45,745 bases of DNA from Pseudomonadota bacterium (GTDB lineage: Bacteria > Pseudomonadota > Gammaproteobacteria > Arenicellales > UBA868): the NCBI GenBank assembly GCA_016845525.1, contig JAERSQ010000164.1, positions 1 to 45,745 of the forward strand, in the 5' to 3' direction. How positions within the stretch are numbered: the first letter of the stretch is position 1; the number at the start of each line of letters is the position of its first letter. Below, one piece after another: positions 17,164-25,485 of this stretch. The position numbers were made by a program, and so were the translations under genes. Below the pieces are notes generated by a model. It searched no databases. It was not told the DNA's origin and saw only the letters and a list, made by a program, of their open reading frames with translations.

Positions 17164-17916
17164 ATGGCAATATCGACGGCAACGATAGTAGCTGACCTTG
17201 CCAACGGGAAGCTTTCATGCCGTGACTGCAGCCTTGCGGAACTTTGCCTTCCGAGGGGTCTCGACATCAAAGACATGGAACGATTTGAGTCCATCGTTGG
17301 CCAACGGGCCCCCTATAAGCGCGGAGAGAACATCTACCGGGCCGGGGACAATTTTCATGCACTCTATGCAGTCAAGTCGGGCTCGCTCAAGACCGTGGTC
17401 TCGCCGCCTGACGGCAACGAACAGATCATCGGGTTTTCGATGCCGGGAGAACTCTTCGGATTTGACGGAATCGATGACGGACATACCTGTACTGCGGTAG
17501 CGCTGGAAAGGACCACGCTCTGTGAACTCCCGCTGGATGCCGTTGCCGAGGTATCACAAGCAGTCCCCGGCCTGCATCGCGAACTGTACCGGGTGATGGC
17601 GCGCGAGATCAGTGTCGATCAGTCAATGCTGCTGCTTCTGGCAAGACGTACGGCAGAAGACCGTCTGGTGGCATTCCTGTTGAGCCTGTCCAAGCGCTTT
17701 GCCGACCGGGGGTTTTCCCAGACTGACTTCAGTCTGTCGATGTCCCGTCACGATATCGCGAACTATCTCGGCCTTGCAGCCGAAACGGTCAGCCGGCTTT
17801 TCGGACGCCTGTCAGAGGCGGGTTTGCTGACCGTGCACGGACGGAAGATCCACATACAGGACCTTGATGGACTCCGTGGCCGGGTGGATGGGTGCAACAC
17901 GGCACAAGCCTCCTAG
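17164..17916 (+). CDS. fnr: FNR/ANR-family oxygen-sensing regulator
   Basis: The 250-residue Crp-family activator keeps the iron-sulfur ligands of FNR: CRDCSLAELC gives Cys19, Cys22 and Cys28, and TTLCELP gives Cys120. A cNMP-binding-fold core follows, then a winged helix with recognition segment SRHDIANYLGLAAETVSRL, very close to FNR, where E, S and R read TTGAT. It is therefore a 4Fe-4S oxygen sensor active at low oxygen. ATG 17164 gives the usual length; an upstream TTG (17152) is less likely. The upstream 110 bases are AT-rich. Likely targets in this window are the ccoN and TerB-gene boxes. Confidence 0.96.
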   Translation: MAISTATIVADLANGKLSCRDCSLAELCLPRGLDIKDMERFESIVGQRAPYKRGENIYRAGDNFHALYAVKSGSLKTVVSPPDGNEQIIGFSMPGELFGFDGIDDGHTCTAVALERTTLCELPLDAVAEVSQAVPGLHRELYRVMAREISVDQSMLLLLARRTAEDRLVAFLLSLSKRFADRGFSQTDFSLSMSRHDIANYLGLAAETVSRLFGRLSEAGLLTVHGRKIHIQDLDGLRGRVDGCNTAQAS

Positions 17917-17963
17917 GCTCCGGGAGACTCGGCACTCGCTATCGTTCTACATCAGCCGCTGGC

Positions 17964-19400
17964 TTAAATGACCCGGGAGTGCCTTGGGATATCAGCAGTC
18001 GGCTCGATATAGCGATCAAAAATCATGCAGATGTTGCGCAAGAGGAACCGCCCTTTTGCTGTCACCCGAATTATCCGGGCAGAGGGAAACGTAATGAGGT
18101 CGTCCCGCAGCAGCGTCTGCAGGCGCTCAAGGTCATCCCGGAAGTAGTCTTCAGGCACCGGGCGGTGCTCGGCAGAAACTTCATCTAGATCAACCTCTCC
18201 GGCACACATCAAGCGCTCGATCACGCTTTGACGTATTTTGTCATCTCGGCTTAACGCCAGCCCGCGATCGATCGGGAACTCTCCGGCGTCGATGCCGTCC
18301 TGGTATTCGGAGAGTAATTTGGTGTTCTGGCTGTAACTATCTCCGATGTGGCTGATAGCGCTAACCCCGAGCCCGATCAGGTCGCATTCTGCGTGAGTCG
18401 AGTATCCCTGGAAATTTCTGTGCAGTGTTCCGTCATGAAACGCGCTGACCAGCGGATCGTCCGGGCGCGCAAAATGATCCATACCGATATGAATGTATCC
18501 GGCCTCGGCGAGCCGTTCGATTGCCGCTCCCAGGATATTCAGCTTCTCCTCGCTGCTTGGAAGTTGCGACTCAAGAATACGGCGTTGCGGAAAAAAGAGG
18601 TGCGGCAGGTGGGCGTAGTGGAATATGCTGAGGCGGTCCGGACTCACCTCCAGCAAACGGTCCAGCGTGGCGGTGAAACTGCTGGCGGTCTGCAACGGCA
18701 GTCCATAGATCAGGTCAACGTTGGTGGACCCAAACCCCTGCGTCCGGGCATGGCGGACAAGCGAAAGTGTCTTTTCACATGACTGCTCCCGATGGACGGC
18801 TTTTTGCACCACCGGATCGAAATCCTGAACGCCCATACTGACCCGGTTAAAGCCGATCTCTCGAAGCCGGTCGAGCGTCTCCTCAGATACGGTGCGCGGG
18901 TCTATCTCGATTGAATAATCCCGGGACACATCGTCCGTTACCGGAAAATGCTCCCCGATACAGTCAAGTAAATCCCTGATCTGGGCAGTCTCCAGAAACG
19001 TCGGCGTTCCGCCGCCCAGGTGCAATTGGGTCAGTTCCCGATCGTCATCAAAGAGACCGCCATACAAGGCCACTTCCCGATGCAGTCGCTCAAGGTAATC
19101 TGCCGCGGTTCTGGCGTTACGGGTGACGATCTTGTTACAGGCGCAGTAAAAACACAGTGTCGCACAAAAAGGGATATGCACATAAAGCGACAAGTCCCTT
19201 GGCAGCAGCTCTTCGTTGCTTGACTGTGCGAATGTTTTCAGCTGCCCTGCGTCAAAAGCCTTTGTAAACTGCAGCGCAGTCGGATAAGAGGTATAGCGCG
19301 GACCGGCGCCTGCATAGCGCCGGACAAGATCCGGATCGAACTGAGGTGCCGGATGCTCGTTAAGACTTCCAGGGTGATGCAAGGATGCTGACAATACCAC
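17964..19400 (-). CDS. hemN: oxygen-independent coproporphyrinogen III oxidase (HemN)
   Basis: The 478-residue radical SAM enzyme has CATLCFYC (Cys79, Cys83, Cys86), preceded by the family-specific GPRYTSYP and YVHIPFC, and followed by LHLGGGTPT and the MGVQDFD strand. It converts coproporphyrinogen III to protoporphyrinogen IX without oxygen, providing heme for cbb3 under low oxygen. The listed start is GTG; in-frame TTG codons a few residues on are alternatives and no Shine-Dalgarno decides. It converges on fnr with 47 bases between. FNR often controls hemN; only a degenerate box is seen upstream. Confidence 0.96.
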   Translation of the reverse strand: MVLSASLHHPGSLNEHPAPQFDPDLVRRYAGAGPRYTSYPTALQFTKAFDAGQLKTFAQSSNEELLPRDLSLYVHIPFCATLCFYCACNKIVTRNARTAADYLERLHREVALYGGLFDDDRELTQLHLGGGTPTFLETAQIRDLLDCIGEHFPVTDDVSRDYSIEIDPRTVSEETLDRLREIGFNRVSMGVQDFDPVVQKAVHREQSCEKTLSLVRHARTQGFGSTNVDLIYGLPLQTASSFTATLDRLLEVSPDRLSIFHYAHLPHLFFPQRRILESQLPSSEEKLNILGAAIERLAEAGYIHIGMDHFARPDDPLVSAFHDGTLHRNFQGYSTHAECDLIGLGVSAISHIGDSYSQNTKLLSEYQDGIDAGEFPIDRGLALSRDDKIRQSVIERLMCAGEVDLDEVSAEHRPVPEDYFRDDLERLQTLLRDDLITFPSARIIRVTAKGRFLLRNICMIFDRYIEPTADIPRHSRVI

Positions 19401-19522
19401 GCGCCAAGTGAACCAACACTCAGCCTAATCTAGCCACCTCCGATAGATGCTTTAATGATGTAAGTCAGTTTCACCGTATTTGCCCTCCGCAAGGGCATAT
19501 GGTCATTGGGTCCGCTGGGAGT

Positions 19523-19536
19523 TTGACCTGTGTCAG
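19523..19536. promoter_or_regulatory. degenerate FNR-like box between hemN and ccoS
   Basis: TTGACCTGTGTCAG matches seven of ten conserved positions of the FNR site and keeps the palindromic layout TTGAC-N4-GTCAg. It is about 123 bases before hemN and 175 before ccoS. Weak evidence on its own, supported mainly by the locus. Confidence 0.3.
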
Positions 19537-19615
19537 GGAATCTATGGTTCCTGAACGCTATGATGTGGCCATCACCCTCATGATGATGCACTGATCAAGA
19601 CCCATTACACAGTTT

Positions 19616-19696
19616 GACCCTGCAAGGTGGGCCGGGGCGCCTACTCAAACTCCTCAGGCCCTGCGTAACTAGGCGCCTGACCCCCTTGCCAGGGTC
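19616..19696 (+). other. large stem-loop immediately upstream of ccoS
   Basis: Outer arms GACCCTGCAAGG (19616-19627) and CCTTGCCAGGGTC (19684-19696) pair with one bulge. Inside them GGCGCCTA (19636-19643) pairs perfectly with TAGGCGCC (19670-19677), and GGG/CCC can stack between. The apical loop is 26 bases. The 3' arm ends 13 bases before the ccoS ATG and contains AGGG, the only Shine-Dalgarno-like bases present, so folding would hide the ribosome site. Confidence 0.55.
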
Positions 19697-19709
19697 ATCA
19701 TGATCCGTC

Positions 19710-19916
19710 ATGGATATCGTATTTCTGCTTGTCCCCCTCGCACTGCTGCTGGTTGCCATTGCAATCGGGGGATTCTTCTGGGCGGTCAGCAAGGACCAGT
19801 TTGATGATCTGCAAGGCCCAGGGCATGCCATCCTGCTTGACGAGGACGAAACAATAGACGCCTCTTACAAGACTGACCCTGCTCGCAGTAAACAAGCGAA
19901 ACGGTCCCGAACCTGA
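19710..19916 (+). CDS. ccoS: CcoS/FixS, cbb3 oxidase maturation protein
   Basis: The 68-residue protein has one N-terminal hydrophobic helix and the CcoS signature GGFFWAVSKDQFDDLQGP followed by an acidic stretch (LDEDE). CcoS is needed for heme and copper insertion into CcoN. It is separated from ccoI by about 9 kb, unlike the common ccoI-ccoS order, and has its own structured leader. It converges with the next gene. Confidence 0.95.
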   Translation: MDIVFLLVPLALLLVAIAIGGFFWAVSKDQFDDLQGPGHAILLDEDETIDASYKTDPARSKQAKRSRT

Positions 19917-19934
19917 CCTGGCGCGCTTGTCACT

Positions 19935-20687
19935 CTACGCCCACTGACCGCGCTTCAGTAACAGTTCTTTTAAAAGCGCCGGACGGTCGGTCATCAGGCC
20001 GTCTATGCCAAGATCCAGCAGTCGCTCCATTTCTTTGGGCTCGTTAACCGTCCAGACATGAACCTGCAGACTCCGTGACTTCATCGCGGTCACAAAACGC
20101 TTATCTATCACCCTGATCCCGTTCCATACGACGGGGACCTGAGCACAGGCTGCCTGCAGCCGCCCGACGGGCAAACCAATACTCGAAAGACGCGCCCGGG
20201 TCGTCTCAAGCGTCGCCATGGAAGTGCAGACCCCGGGCAGCGCATTACGGATATGCTGAAGTCTCTTGTCGGAGAAAGAGCCAATACAAACGCGCTCTTG
20301 TGCCCGGGTGCGCCTGATCACCTCGATCAGCGGGCCGACTGCGGCGTCCGATTTAGGATCAATATTGAAGCGAATCTGCGGGAAATTCCCAAGAAGATCC
20401 TCCATCAAGGGAATCGGCTCACGTCCCGAGACGCGGGCACCTGCCACGTCCTTGTAGTCTAGCCGGGCAATGCTACCCCTCTGGTCGGTGACGCGATCAA
20501 GCCGGTCATCGTGAAAAGCAATCAGCACGCCGTCGCGGGTGCAGTGTACGTCTGTCTCAAGATAACGAAAGCCCAGCCCTACCGCACTCTCGAAGGCAGC
20601 TGCTGTGTTTTCCGGCGCGGCTTCGCCATCACCTCGATGCGCAAAAGCCAATATCCCATCATGCTCAAGAAACGCGTGGCTCGGCAT
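19935..20687 (-). CDS. glycerophosphodiester phosphodiesterase
   Basis: The 250-residue TIM-barrel enzyme shows AHRGDGEAAPENT (catalytic His and the R/PENT motif), ETDVHCTRDGVLIAFHDD (metal-binding Glu and Asp, second His) and the late VHVWTVNEP. No signal peptide is visible, so it resembles cytoplasmic UgpQ rather than periplasmic GlpQ. It hydrolyses glycerophosphodiesters to glycerol-3-phosphate and an alcohol. The gene is monocistronic. Confidence 0.93.
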   Translation of the reverse strand: MPSHAFLEHDGILAFAHRGDGEAAPENTAAAFESAVGLGFRYLETDVHCTRDGVLIAFHDDRLDRVTDQRGSIARLDYKDVAGARVSGREPIPLMEDLLGNFPQIRFNIDPKSDAAVGPLIEVIRRTRAQERVCIGSFSDKRLQHIRNALPGVCTSMATLETTRARLSSIGLPVGRLQAACAQVPVVWNGIRVIDKRFVTAMKSRSLQVHVWTVNEPKEMERLLDLGIDGLMTDRPALLKELLLKRGQWA

Positions 20688-20805
20688 TTATCGGGATCGG
20701 CTCATGAAGGTTGACTGATTCACACTCATCAGCATTCGAGGGGTTGTATGCGCAGGTTAAGATTAGCATCATCCAGAGCCGCTTCTGCCACCTGACCCGA
20801 TCCGT

Positions 20806-21510
20806 ATGCCGTCACCGCTTGTCCTCATCCCCACCTACAACGAAAAGGGCAATCTGCCGCCTTTTATTGAGGTTGTGCGGAGCAGCCTGCCGCAGGCCGA
20901 CATACTCGTTATCGACGACAACTCGCCAGACGGCACGGGTGCATTGGCCGATGAAATCGCTGCAAAGGACGCTCATGTTCACGTGCTTCACCGTACTCAC
21001 AAAGCGGGGCTGGGCCGCGCCTACCTGGCCGGCTTCACGTGGGCACTTGAACACGACTACAGCCATGTCTTTGAAATCGATGCCGACTTCAGTCATAACC
21101 CAAAGGATCTGCCGCGGCTGCTCGCAGCAACCGACGATGCCGATATCTCCCTCGGCTGCCGCTGGATGCCGGGCGGGGGTATCTCAGGATGGCCTTGGTC
21201 GCGTCTCGCCTTGTCCCGTTTCGGCAACCTTTATGCCCGTCTCATTCTCGGCGTGCCCTACCGCGATCTAACGGGAGGCTTTAAATGTTTCCGCCGCGAA
21301 GCGCTGCAGACCCTCGGCCTTGAAAAAATCCGGTCGGTGGGATACGGCTTTCAGATCGAGACCACGTGGCGCGCACTGAAAAGCGGGCTGAGCGTGACCG
21401 AAGTTCCCATCCACTTTACCGACCGCACCGTCGGCGTATCCAAAATGTCGGGGCAGACGTTCAGGGAAGCATTGGTGCTGGTGTGGCGCCTCAGATTCGG
21501 CCGACTATGA
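20806..21510 (+). CDS. polyprenyl-phosphate mannosyltransferase (DPM1-like, GT2)
   Basis: The 234-residue GT-A enzyme has VLIPTYNEKGN at the N-terminus, DDNSPDGT, the metal-binding EIDADFSHNP (DAD), and DLTGGFKCFRR, all characteristic of the dolichol-phosphate-mannose synthase branch. It lacks C-terminal membrane helices, as in soluble Dpm1 enzymes. It would transfer a sugar from a nucleotide donor to a polyprenyl phosphate. Its stop overlaps by 6 bases the stop of the convergent membrane glycosyltransferase, a plausible user of the product. Confidence 0.9.
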   Translation: MPSPLVLIPTYNEKGNLPPFIEVVRSSLPQADILVIDDNSPDGTGALADEIAAKDAHVHVLHRTHKAGLGRAYLAGFTWALEHDYSHVFEIDADFSHNPKDLPRLLAATDDADISLGCRWMPGGGISGWPWSRLALSRFGNLYARLILGVPYRDLTGGFKCFRREALQTLGLEKIRSVGYGFQIETTWRALKSGLSVTEVPIHFTDRTVGVSKMSGQTFREALVLVWRLRFGRL

Positions 21511-22767
21511 TCTTCGCTCTCCTGAAACAAGAAGCAGCAGATAACTGTACAGCCAGATCGCAAGCCCCGCGAGGCCAACGATGTCGCGCGCCAGTTCCCC
21601 CTGGGGGATCAGAAGCGCTGCCGCTTTGATCCCGAGCAGACTGGAGAGCACTCCCAACACAGCAATCTTCCACCAGGACTGCTTTGCCAACGCATCCTGC
21701 CAGCAAAACAGGAGCAGTCCGAAGAAAGCGATAAAGTGCGGCTTGGAGGACTGCGGCCCGATCAGCACAAAAGCGGTATAGAACAGCAAGCCCAGCACAA
21801 ACACGGCGTCTTTACGTACCCGGCTCGCGAGCAGCAGCAGCAGCGCAAATCCCGAACACAAGCCCAGCAGCACGATATTGGATGGCACGGCGTGCCCGAG
21901 CCGGGTCGCAGCGATCCGGTACAGAGACTGGTTACCGGCGCTGCCCCGATCCTGCCACCAGCGAACCTCGTCAGGCGACACGGACAGCGTCATTTCGTAA
22001 TGCTCGCGCAGATAACTCCACATACCGCCGGCAATGGCTTCCGCCTTGAACTGTCCCTGCGGTACCGTGTCCCGTTTGGGCAGTACGGAGCCCGGAACCG
22101 TGAAACTCGAATCCCGCCAACTATCGCTCACTGCAAATTTCGCGACATCCGGTGCCGCGATGAGCGCCACGGTGAGGCCCACAAAAACACCTACTGCGGC
22201 CCAGCGTTTCTTGTAGATCGGCAGCAACACCATAAAAAGAGGATTTGCCTTGAGGCCGGCCGCTATCGCCATCAGGGTCGATGCCAACACGGGCACACGA
22301 GCAAAAGCCGCAAGTCCGAATATGACCAACCCGAAGATCAGGATATCGGTCTGCTGGTTGTTGAAGACAGCCAGAATCGACCGGAAAGAAAACAGCAGAG
22401 CAATGACCAGCGTTGCGGCCCGCGCCGCACTGCCGTAAAGCACCTCGCGCTGGCAGACATACACCGCGCCTACAAGAAAAAAGATGTTAGCGGCGAAGAA
22501 CAGGATTTTTCCGACCGTGTAACCCAGGGGATATACCGGCAGCAGCATGAACGAAGCAAAGGTCGGATAGGTAAAGACATTCTGTTCGTAGATGTGAATC
22601 TTGAGCCCATGCACATAACGAAAGGTGGCGGCCCAGTACACATCGAAGTCGCCATCGTGTACGAGATAGCGATAGAACAGCACCCCGATCGCAAGCAGTC
22701 CCAATCCCGCCCACAACCATCGGGCTTTGGCACTGCCGAACCATTGCAGAAAACGCGGCGTTGTCAT
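21505..22767 (-). CDS. GT87-type polyprenyl-phosphate-sugar-dependent membrane glycosyltransferase
   Basis: The 420-residue protein has about ten hydrophobic helices. Near the N-terminus the first periplasmic loop reads HDGDFDVYWAATFRYVHG, then IYEQNVFTYPTF, the DxD-like loop and tyrosine pattern of the GT-C DUF2029/GT87 family. A later LKANPLFMVLLPIYKKR also fits. GT87 enzymes use polyprenyl-phosphate mannose in the periplasm; the acceptor is unknown. The neighbouring DPM1-like gene supports donor supply. Confidence 0.8.
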   Translation of the reverse strand: MTTPRFLQWFGSAKARWLWAGLGLLAIGVLFYRYLVHDGDFDVYWAATFRYVHGLKIHIYEQNVFTYPTFASFMLLPVYPLGYTVGKILFFAANIFFLVGAVYVCQREVLYGSAARAATLVIALLFSFRSILAVFNNQQTDILIFGLVIFGLAAFARVPVLASTLMAIAAGLKANPLFMVLLPIYKKRWAAVGVFVGLTVALIAAPDVAKFAVSDSWRDSSFTVPGSVLPKRDTVPQGQFKAEAIAGGMWSYLREHYEMTLSVSPDEVRWWQDRGSAGNQSLYRIAATRLGHAVPSNIVLLGLCSGFALLLLLASRVRKDAVFVLGLLFYTAFVLIGPQSSKPHFIAFFGLLLFCWQDALAKQSWWKIAVLGVLSSLLGIKAAALLIPQGELARDIVGLAGLAIWLYSYLLLLVSGERRS

Positions 22768-22995
22768 GGGCCTATTTTACGAAAGCAGGCCGCCGCACGG
22801 GCTCATCTCCCTCTGAATCATCGCCCGGCAGGTTGCGGCGGGAAAAATCATGCCCGATGAGGGGAACACCGATAAATGCTCCAGATGCGGATCCTTGAAA
22901 GCCACTGCCACCGGTCGACCTGCAGAAGCCACTGCGGCATTGAAATGGATGCAAAGAACACCACATTAAGAGTAGGTACTTATGAGGAAAGATCG

Positions 22996-23181
22996 ATGTT
23001 AACCGGAATCGTATTGCTGCTGGCGGGGATTTTGATTGCTCTGTATCCCCCGCTTCTGTCCATTATTGTCGCGAGCGTACTGATCGCGCTGGGATTGCTT
23101 CTGGCTGTGAGTGCCTGGTATCACCGCAGGCGCCGTCGCGGGGGCGACAATCCGATTATCGAACTGATCCTGCGTTATTGA
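22996..23181 (+). CDS. DUF3096-like small membrane protein
   Basis: The 61-residue protein has two hydrophobic helices (GIVLLLAGILIALYPPLL and IIVASVLIALGLLLAVSAWY) joined by a Pro-rich turn, then a run of arginines. The 'LLAGIL....P.LL..IVA..LI..GLL' pattern matches DUF3096. The start is placed at 22996 because GAGG lies 8 bases upstream; an upstream extension of 40 codons is Cys/His-rich and implausible. Function unknown. The 228 bases before it hold no other recognisable feature. Confidence 0.65.
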   Translation: MLTGIVLLLAGILIALYPPLLSIIVASVLIALGLLLAVSAWYHRRRRRGGDNPIIELILRY

Positions 23182-23190
23182 GCACAATGC

Positions 23191-23640
23191 TCACTCGGGC
23201 TTGTGGCGCAATTTGGCGCTCACAAAGTCTTTCTGGGGGATGTGCAGCAAACGCTGTATCTTGCGCATGAGATGAAGTTCATGATCATCGAGCCGTCCAT
23301 CGGCATAAACCACACGCCACATCTGCTCAACCAGATTAAGGCGGTGGTGCTCGCTCCAATGCTGGTTAATCAGTGACGTGAAGCCGTGCAGCCCGGTGGA
23401 CTCGCGGACCCGCTCCTGCGCCAAGGTCGCCAACGCACTCGCCTCCTCATCGCTCAAATCAAACTGCTGGCGGACCAACTGCTGGATCATGGAGCGCTCT
23501 TCGTCGCCCAGATCGTAATCTGACATGGCGGCCTCGAAAAGGAGCGCTGCCGCAGCCAGGCGGGCTGCGTCTTCGGCGTCATGGCCATCATCCGACACCT
23601 GAAGCCTGTCCCGGAAAAAATCACCAATCTTGTCCAGCAC
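23191..23640 (-). CDS. TerB-family (DjlA-like) protein
   Basis: The 149-residue all-alpha cytoplasmic protein shows the TerB repeat pattern: AAALLFEAAMSDYDLGDEE in the first half and MWRVVYADGRLDDHEL in the second, each with acidic residues suggesting metal binding. TerB domains occur in tellurite-resistance and J-domain proteins; the role of stand-alone versions is unclear. The start is GTG at 23640, the only initiation codon in the open frame before a stop, and it gives the usual MLDKI beginning. A perfect FNR box lies 136 bases upstream. Confidence 0.8.
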   Translation of the reverse strand: MLDKIGDFFRDRLQVSDDGHDAEDAARLAAAALLFEAAMSDYDLGDEERSMIQQLVRQQFDLSDEEASALATLAQERVRESTGLHGFTSLINQHWSEHHRLNLVEQMWRVVYADGRLDDHELHLMRKIQRLLHIPQKDFVSAKLRHKPE

Positions 23641-23747
23641 GGCTCTATCGGGCTCGATGGTGGCTGAGCCGGCAAAAAAAGAGGCGACACCCTTGCGGAT
23701 GCCGCCTTGAGTTCCCCGTTTTATCGGTGGAGGAAGTATGCAGGTGC

Positions 23748-23753
23748 ATTACG
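23748..23753 (-). promoter_or_regulatory. candidate -10 of the FNR-dependent TerB-gene promoter
   Basis: On the minus strand this reads CGTAAT, four of six consensus bases. A start at about 23741 puts the FNR box centre exactly at -41.5. The leader would be about 100 bases. Confidence 0.35.
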
Positions 23754-23775
23754 CCATGCCTCCTCAAACGCCGTC

Positions 23776-23789
23776 TTGATCTGGATCAA
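23776..23789. promoter_or_regulatory. second perfect FNR/ANR box, upstream of the TerB-like gene
   Basis: TTGATCTGGATCAA matches TTGAT-N4-ATCAA at all ten positions. It lies between two minus-strand genes, upstream of the TerB-like gene and 45 bases past the end of the small exported protein gene, so the TerB-like gene is the natural target. Confidence 0.75.
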
Positions 23790-23833
23790 TTTTATGGCAC
23801 ACCGCGCTCGATACTCCCAAACTAGACTTGCGA

Positions 23834-24139
23834 CTACTCGCACTTTTCTTCCTGGGTATCCTGCTGGCTGTCGTAAGACATCCGGCAAATCATGGTTTGG
23901 CCGTCTTTTTCAAGATGATACTCAGTGATAGATACCACCCGCTGAAGGTGGGCATAGGGTGAAACCCCAGAGCGGACCTCCTGCTTTTCTACCTGCTTGA
24001 TAATGGTCCAGCCTGCCTGCGTCAGACCGTGCACGCCCGCCGATTGTCCCATCGCCCAGTTCGGCAAGAGCACCGCGGTGAGGATGACTACGGTCGCTAA
24101 CCCCTTGGTGCGCCGAAAGGTCATCACAAAACCGGTCAT
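23834..24139 (-). CDS. small exported protein of unknown function
   Basis: The roughly 101-residue product has a basic N-terminus, a hydrophobic core (LATVVILTAVLLPNW) and AMGQ, a plausible signal-peptide cleavage site near residue 32. The mature part is short and polar, with two Cys (MICRMSY and the C-terminal KCE) that could form a disulfide. I do not recognise the family. ATG 24139 follows AGGGG closely; an ATG at 24124 is possible. It follows upp on the same strand by 18 bases, so the two may be cotranscribed. Confidence 0.6.
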   Translation of the reverse strand: MTGFVMTFRRTKGLATVVILTAVLLPNWAMGQSAGVHGLTQAGWTIIKQVEKQEVRSGVSPYAHLQRVVSITEYHLEKDGQTMICRMSYDSQQDTQEEKCE

Positions 24140-24157
24140 CACCCCTGGGATGCGACG

Positions 24158-24790
24158 CTAGCGCGTACCGTATATCCGGTCGCCCGCGTCCCCAAGACCG
24201 GGCAGGATGTACCCATGATCATTCAGCTCGCGGTCAAGTGCCGCGGTATAGACCGGCACGTCCGGGTGTGCCTCCCCGAAGGCGGCCACGCCCTCAGGAG
24301 CCGCGAGGAGGCAGACCACCTTGATCTTGACCGGCCGATCCTGCTTGAGTCTTGTGATCGCAGCACTCAGCGAGTTTGCGGTTGCGAGCATCGGATCGAC
24401 AACGATGGCCTGGCGCTCACTGATGTCTTCCGGCACCTTGTAGTAGTACTCAACTGCCTGCAGCGTATCCGGGTCGCGATACAGCCCGATGTGACCTACC
24501 CGGGCCGAAGGGATCAAATCCAGCATGCCTTCCAACAGGCCGTTGCCCGCACGCAGTACCGAGATAAAACACAATTTTTTTCCCGCGAGGATCGGCGCCT
24601 GCATGGTTTCCAGCGGGGTCTGAACCTCGGTCTGGGTCAGGGGCAGGTCACGAGTGACTTCATATGCCAGCAGCAATGCGATTTCCCGGATCAACTGGCG
24701 AAAATGAGCGGTTGGGCAGTCCTTGTCACGCATCAGCGTAAGCTTGTGCTGAACCAAAGGATGATCAACTAATGAAAATGTTTCTTGCAT
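24158..24790 (-). CDS. upp: uracil phosphoribosyltransferase
   Basis: The 210-residue enzyme matches Upp throughout: [14 protein letters not shown] near the start, [14 protein letters not shown], the PRPP-binding loop [12 protein letters not shown] and the uracil-binding C-terminal [16 protein letters not shown]. It converts uracil and PRPP to UMP. The second Gly of the usual LRAGLG loop is replaced by Asn (LRAGNG). It is divergent from the NadR-like kinase gene, with 86 bases between. Confidence 0.97.
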   Translation of the reverse strand: MQETFSLVDHPLVQHKLTLMRDKDCPTAHFRQLIREIALLLAYEVTRDLPLTQTEVQTPLETMQAPILAGKKLCFISVLRAGNGLLEGMLDLIPSARVGHIGLYRDPDTLQAVEYYYKVPEDISERQAIVVDPMLATANSLSAAITRLKQDRPVKIKVVCLLAAPEGVAAFGEAHPDVPVYTAALDRELNDHGYILPGLGDAGDRIYGTR

Positions 24791-24876
24791 CGGATCGCAG
24801 TTGTGTTCTAGGTTGTCCCGGCAGATTTACTGATTTGAAAAGTATTTTTCTGCTTCGATTCTAGGACAAACCGACA

Positions 24877-25413
24877 ATGAAGCATACCTCTCCTTCACGC
24901 CGAGTGGTCGTAACGGGCAGTGAATGTACCGGCAAGACGGCTCTCACCGAGAGATTGGCGGAATATTTCGACTGCCCTTCCTCACCGGAAGGGGCCCGAC
25001 TGTATGTTGAACAGCATAATCGGCCGCTGACGGTTGATGACGTCCACCCGATTGCCTCTTTGCAGGCAGAACTGGAAGACGCCGCCATTCGCAAAGCACG
25101 CGGCCTCGTTATTCACGACACCGATCTTGTGTCGACACTCGTCTATGCGCGCCACTATTACGGGACATCACCCGCATGGATCGTCCGCGCGGCCTCAGAA
25201 CGCGCGGCAGACCTGTATCTTTTGTGTGATATCGACCTGCCCTGGGTGTCGGACGGCTTCCAGCGCGACAGCGGCGCGGCTGAACAACGCCGGGAGATCC
25301 ACGAAAAATTTGTCGAGGCCATGACCGGTTCCGGTCTCCACTGGACGCTGATCCAAGGCTCGGGTGACAAACGCCTTGAGCAAGCCGTTCGGATAATTGA
25401 AGCGGTCGCCTGA
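24877..25413 (+). CDS. NadR-like P-loop kinase (AAA_28 family)
   Basis: The 178-residue protein has a Walker A motif GSECTGKT (about residues 14-21) and a downstream IHDTDLVST, laid out like the ribosylnicotinamide kinase domain of NadR. The NMN adenylyltransferase and DNA-binding domains of NadR are absent. It could phosphorylate nicotinamide riboside or another nucleoside; this is inference. It lies just upstream of the thiamine operon promoter but ends before it, so it is probably a separate unit. Confidence 0.75.
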   Translation: MKHTSPSRRVVVTGSECTGKTALTERLAEYFDCPSSPEGARLYVEQHNRPLTVDDVHPIASLQAELEDAAIRKARGLVIHDTDLVSTLVYARHYYGTSPAWIVRAASERAADLYLLCDIDLPWVSDGFQRDSGAAEQRREIHEKFVEAMTGSGLHWTLIQGSGDKRLEQAVRIIEAVA

Positions 25414-25448
25414 CCCCTTAAGCCAAACGGTGTCTGCCGCCGGTCATG

Positions 25449-25477
25449 TTGACACTGCATCGGCCGTTGTCTAGATT
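25449..25477 (+). promoter_or_regulatory. promoter of the thiBPQ operon
   Basis: TTGACA (25449-25454) and TAGATT (25472-25477) are 17 bases apart. The predicted start near 25484 falls just before the first base of the riboswitch P1 stem, which supports the assignment. Confidence 0.75.
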
Positions 25478-25485
25478 GGCCTTGC

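Larger units (their letters stand above)
19401..19709. other. hemN-ccoS divergent intergenic region
   Basis: This 309-base region holds no convincing gene. It contains the degenerate FNR-like site at 19523-19536 and the large stem-loop at 19616-19696, listed separately. It also holds a small imperfect hairpin (TCAGGGAA at 19533-19540 with TTCCTGA about seven bases further on). Confidence 0.6.

Noticed and set aside
21736-22860. 374-codon plus-strand frame antisense to the GT87-type gene
   Set aside because: The product is rich in Arg, His and Gln without domain motifs. It is the mirror of a membrane protein gene whose sense frame is fully convincing.
22772-22966. Minus-strand 64-codon frame upstream of the GT87-type gene
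   Set aside because: Cys/Gly/Ser-rich with no start signal or family resemblance; probably non-coding.
24800-24866. Direct repeat TTCTAGG in the upp-kinase divergent region
   Set aside because: Seven bases repeated twice, with no fit to a known operator; chance is a sufficient explanation.
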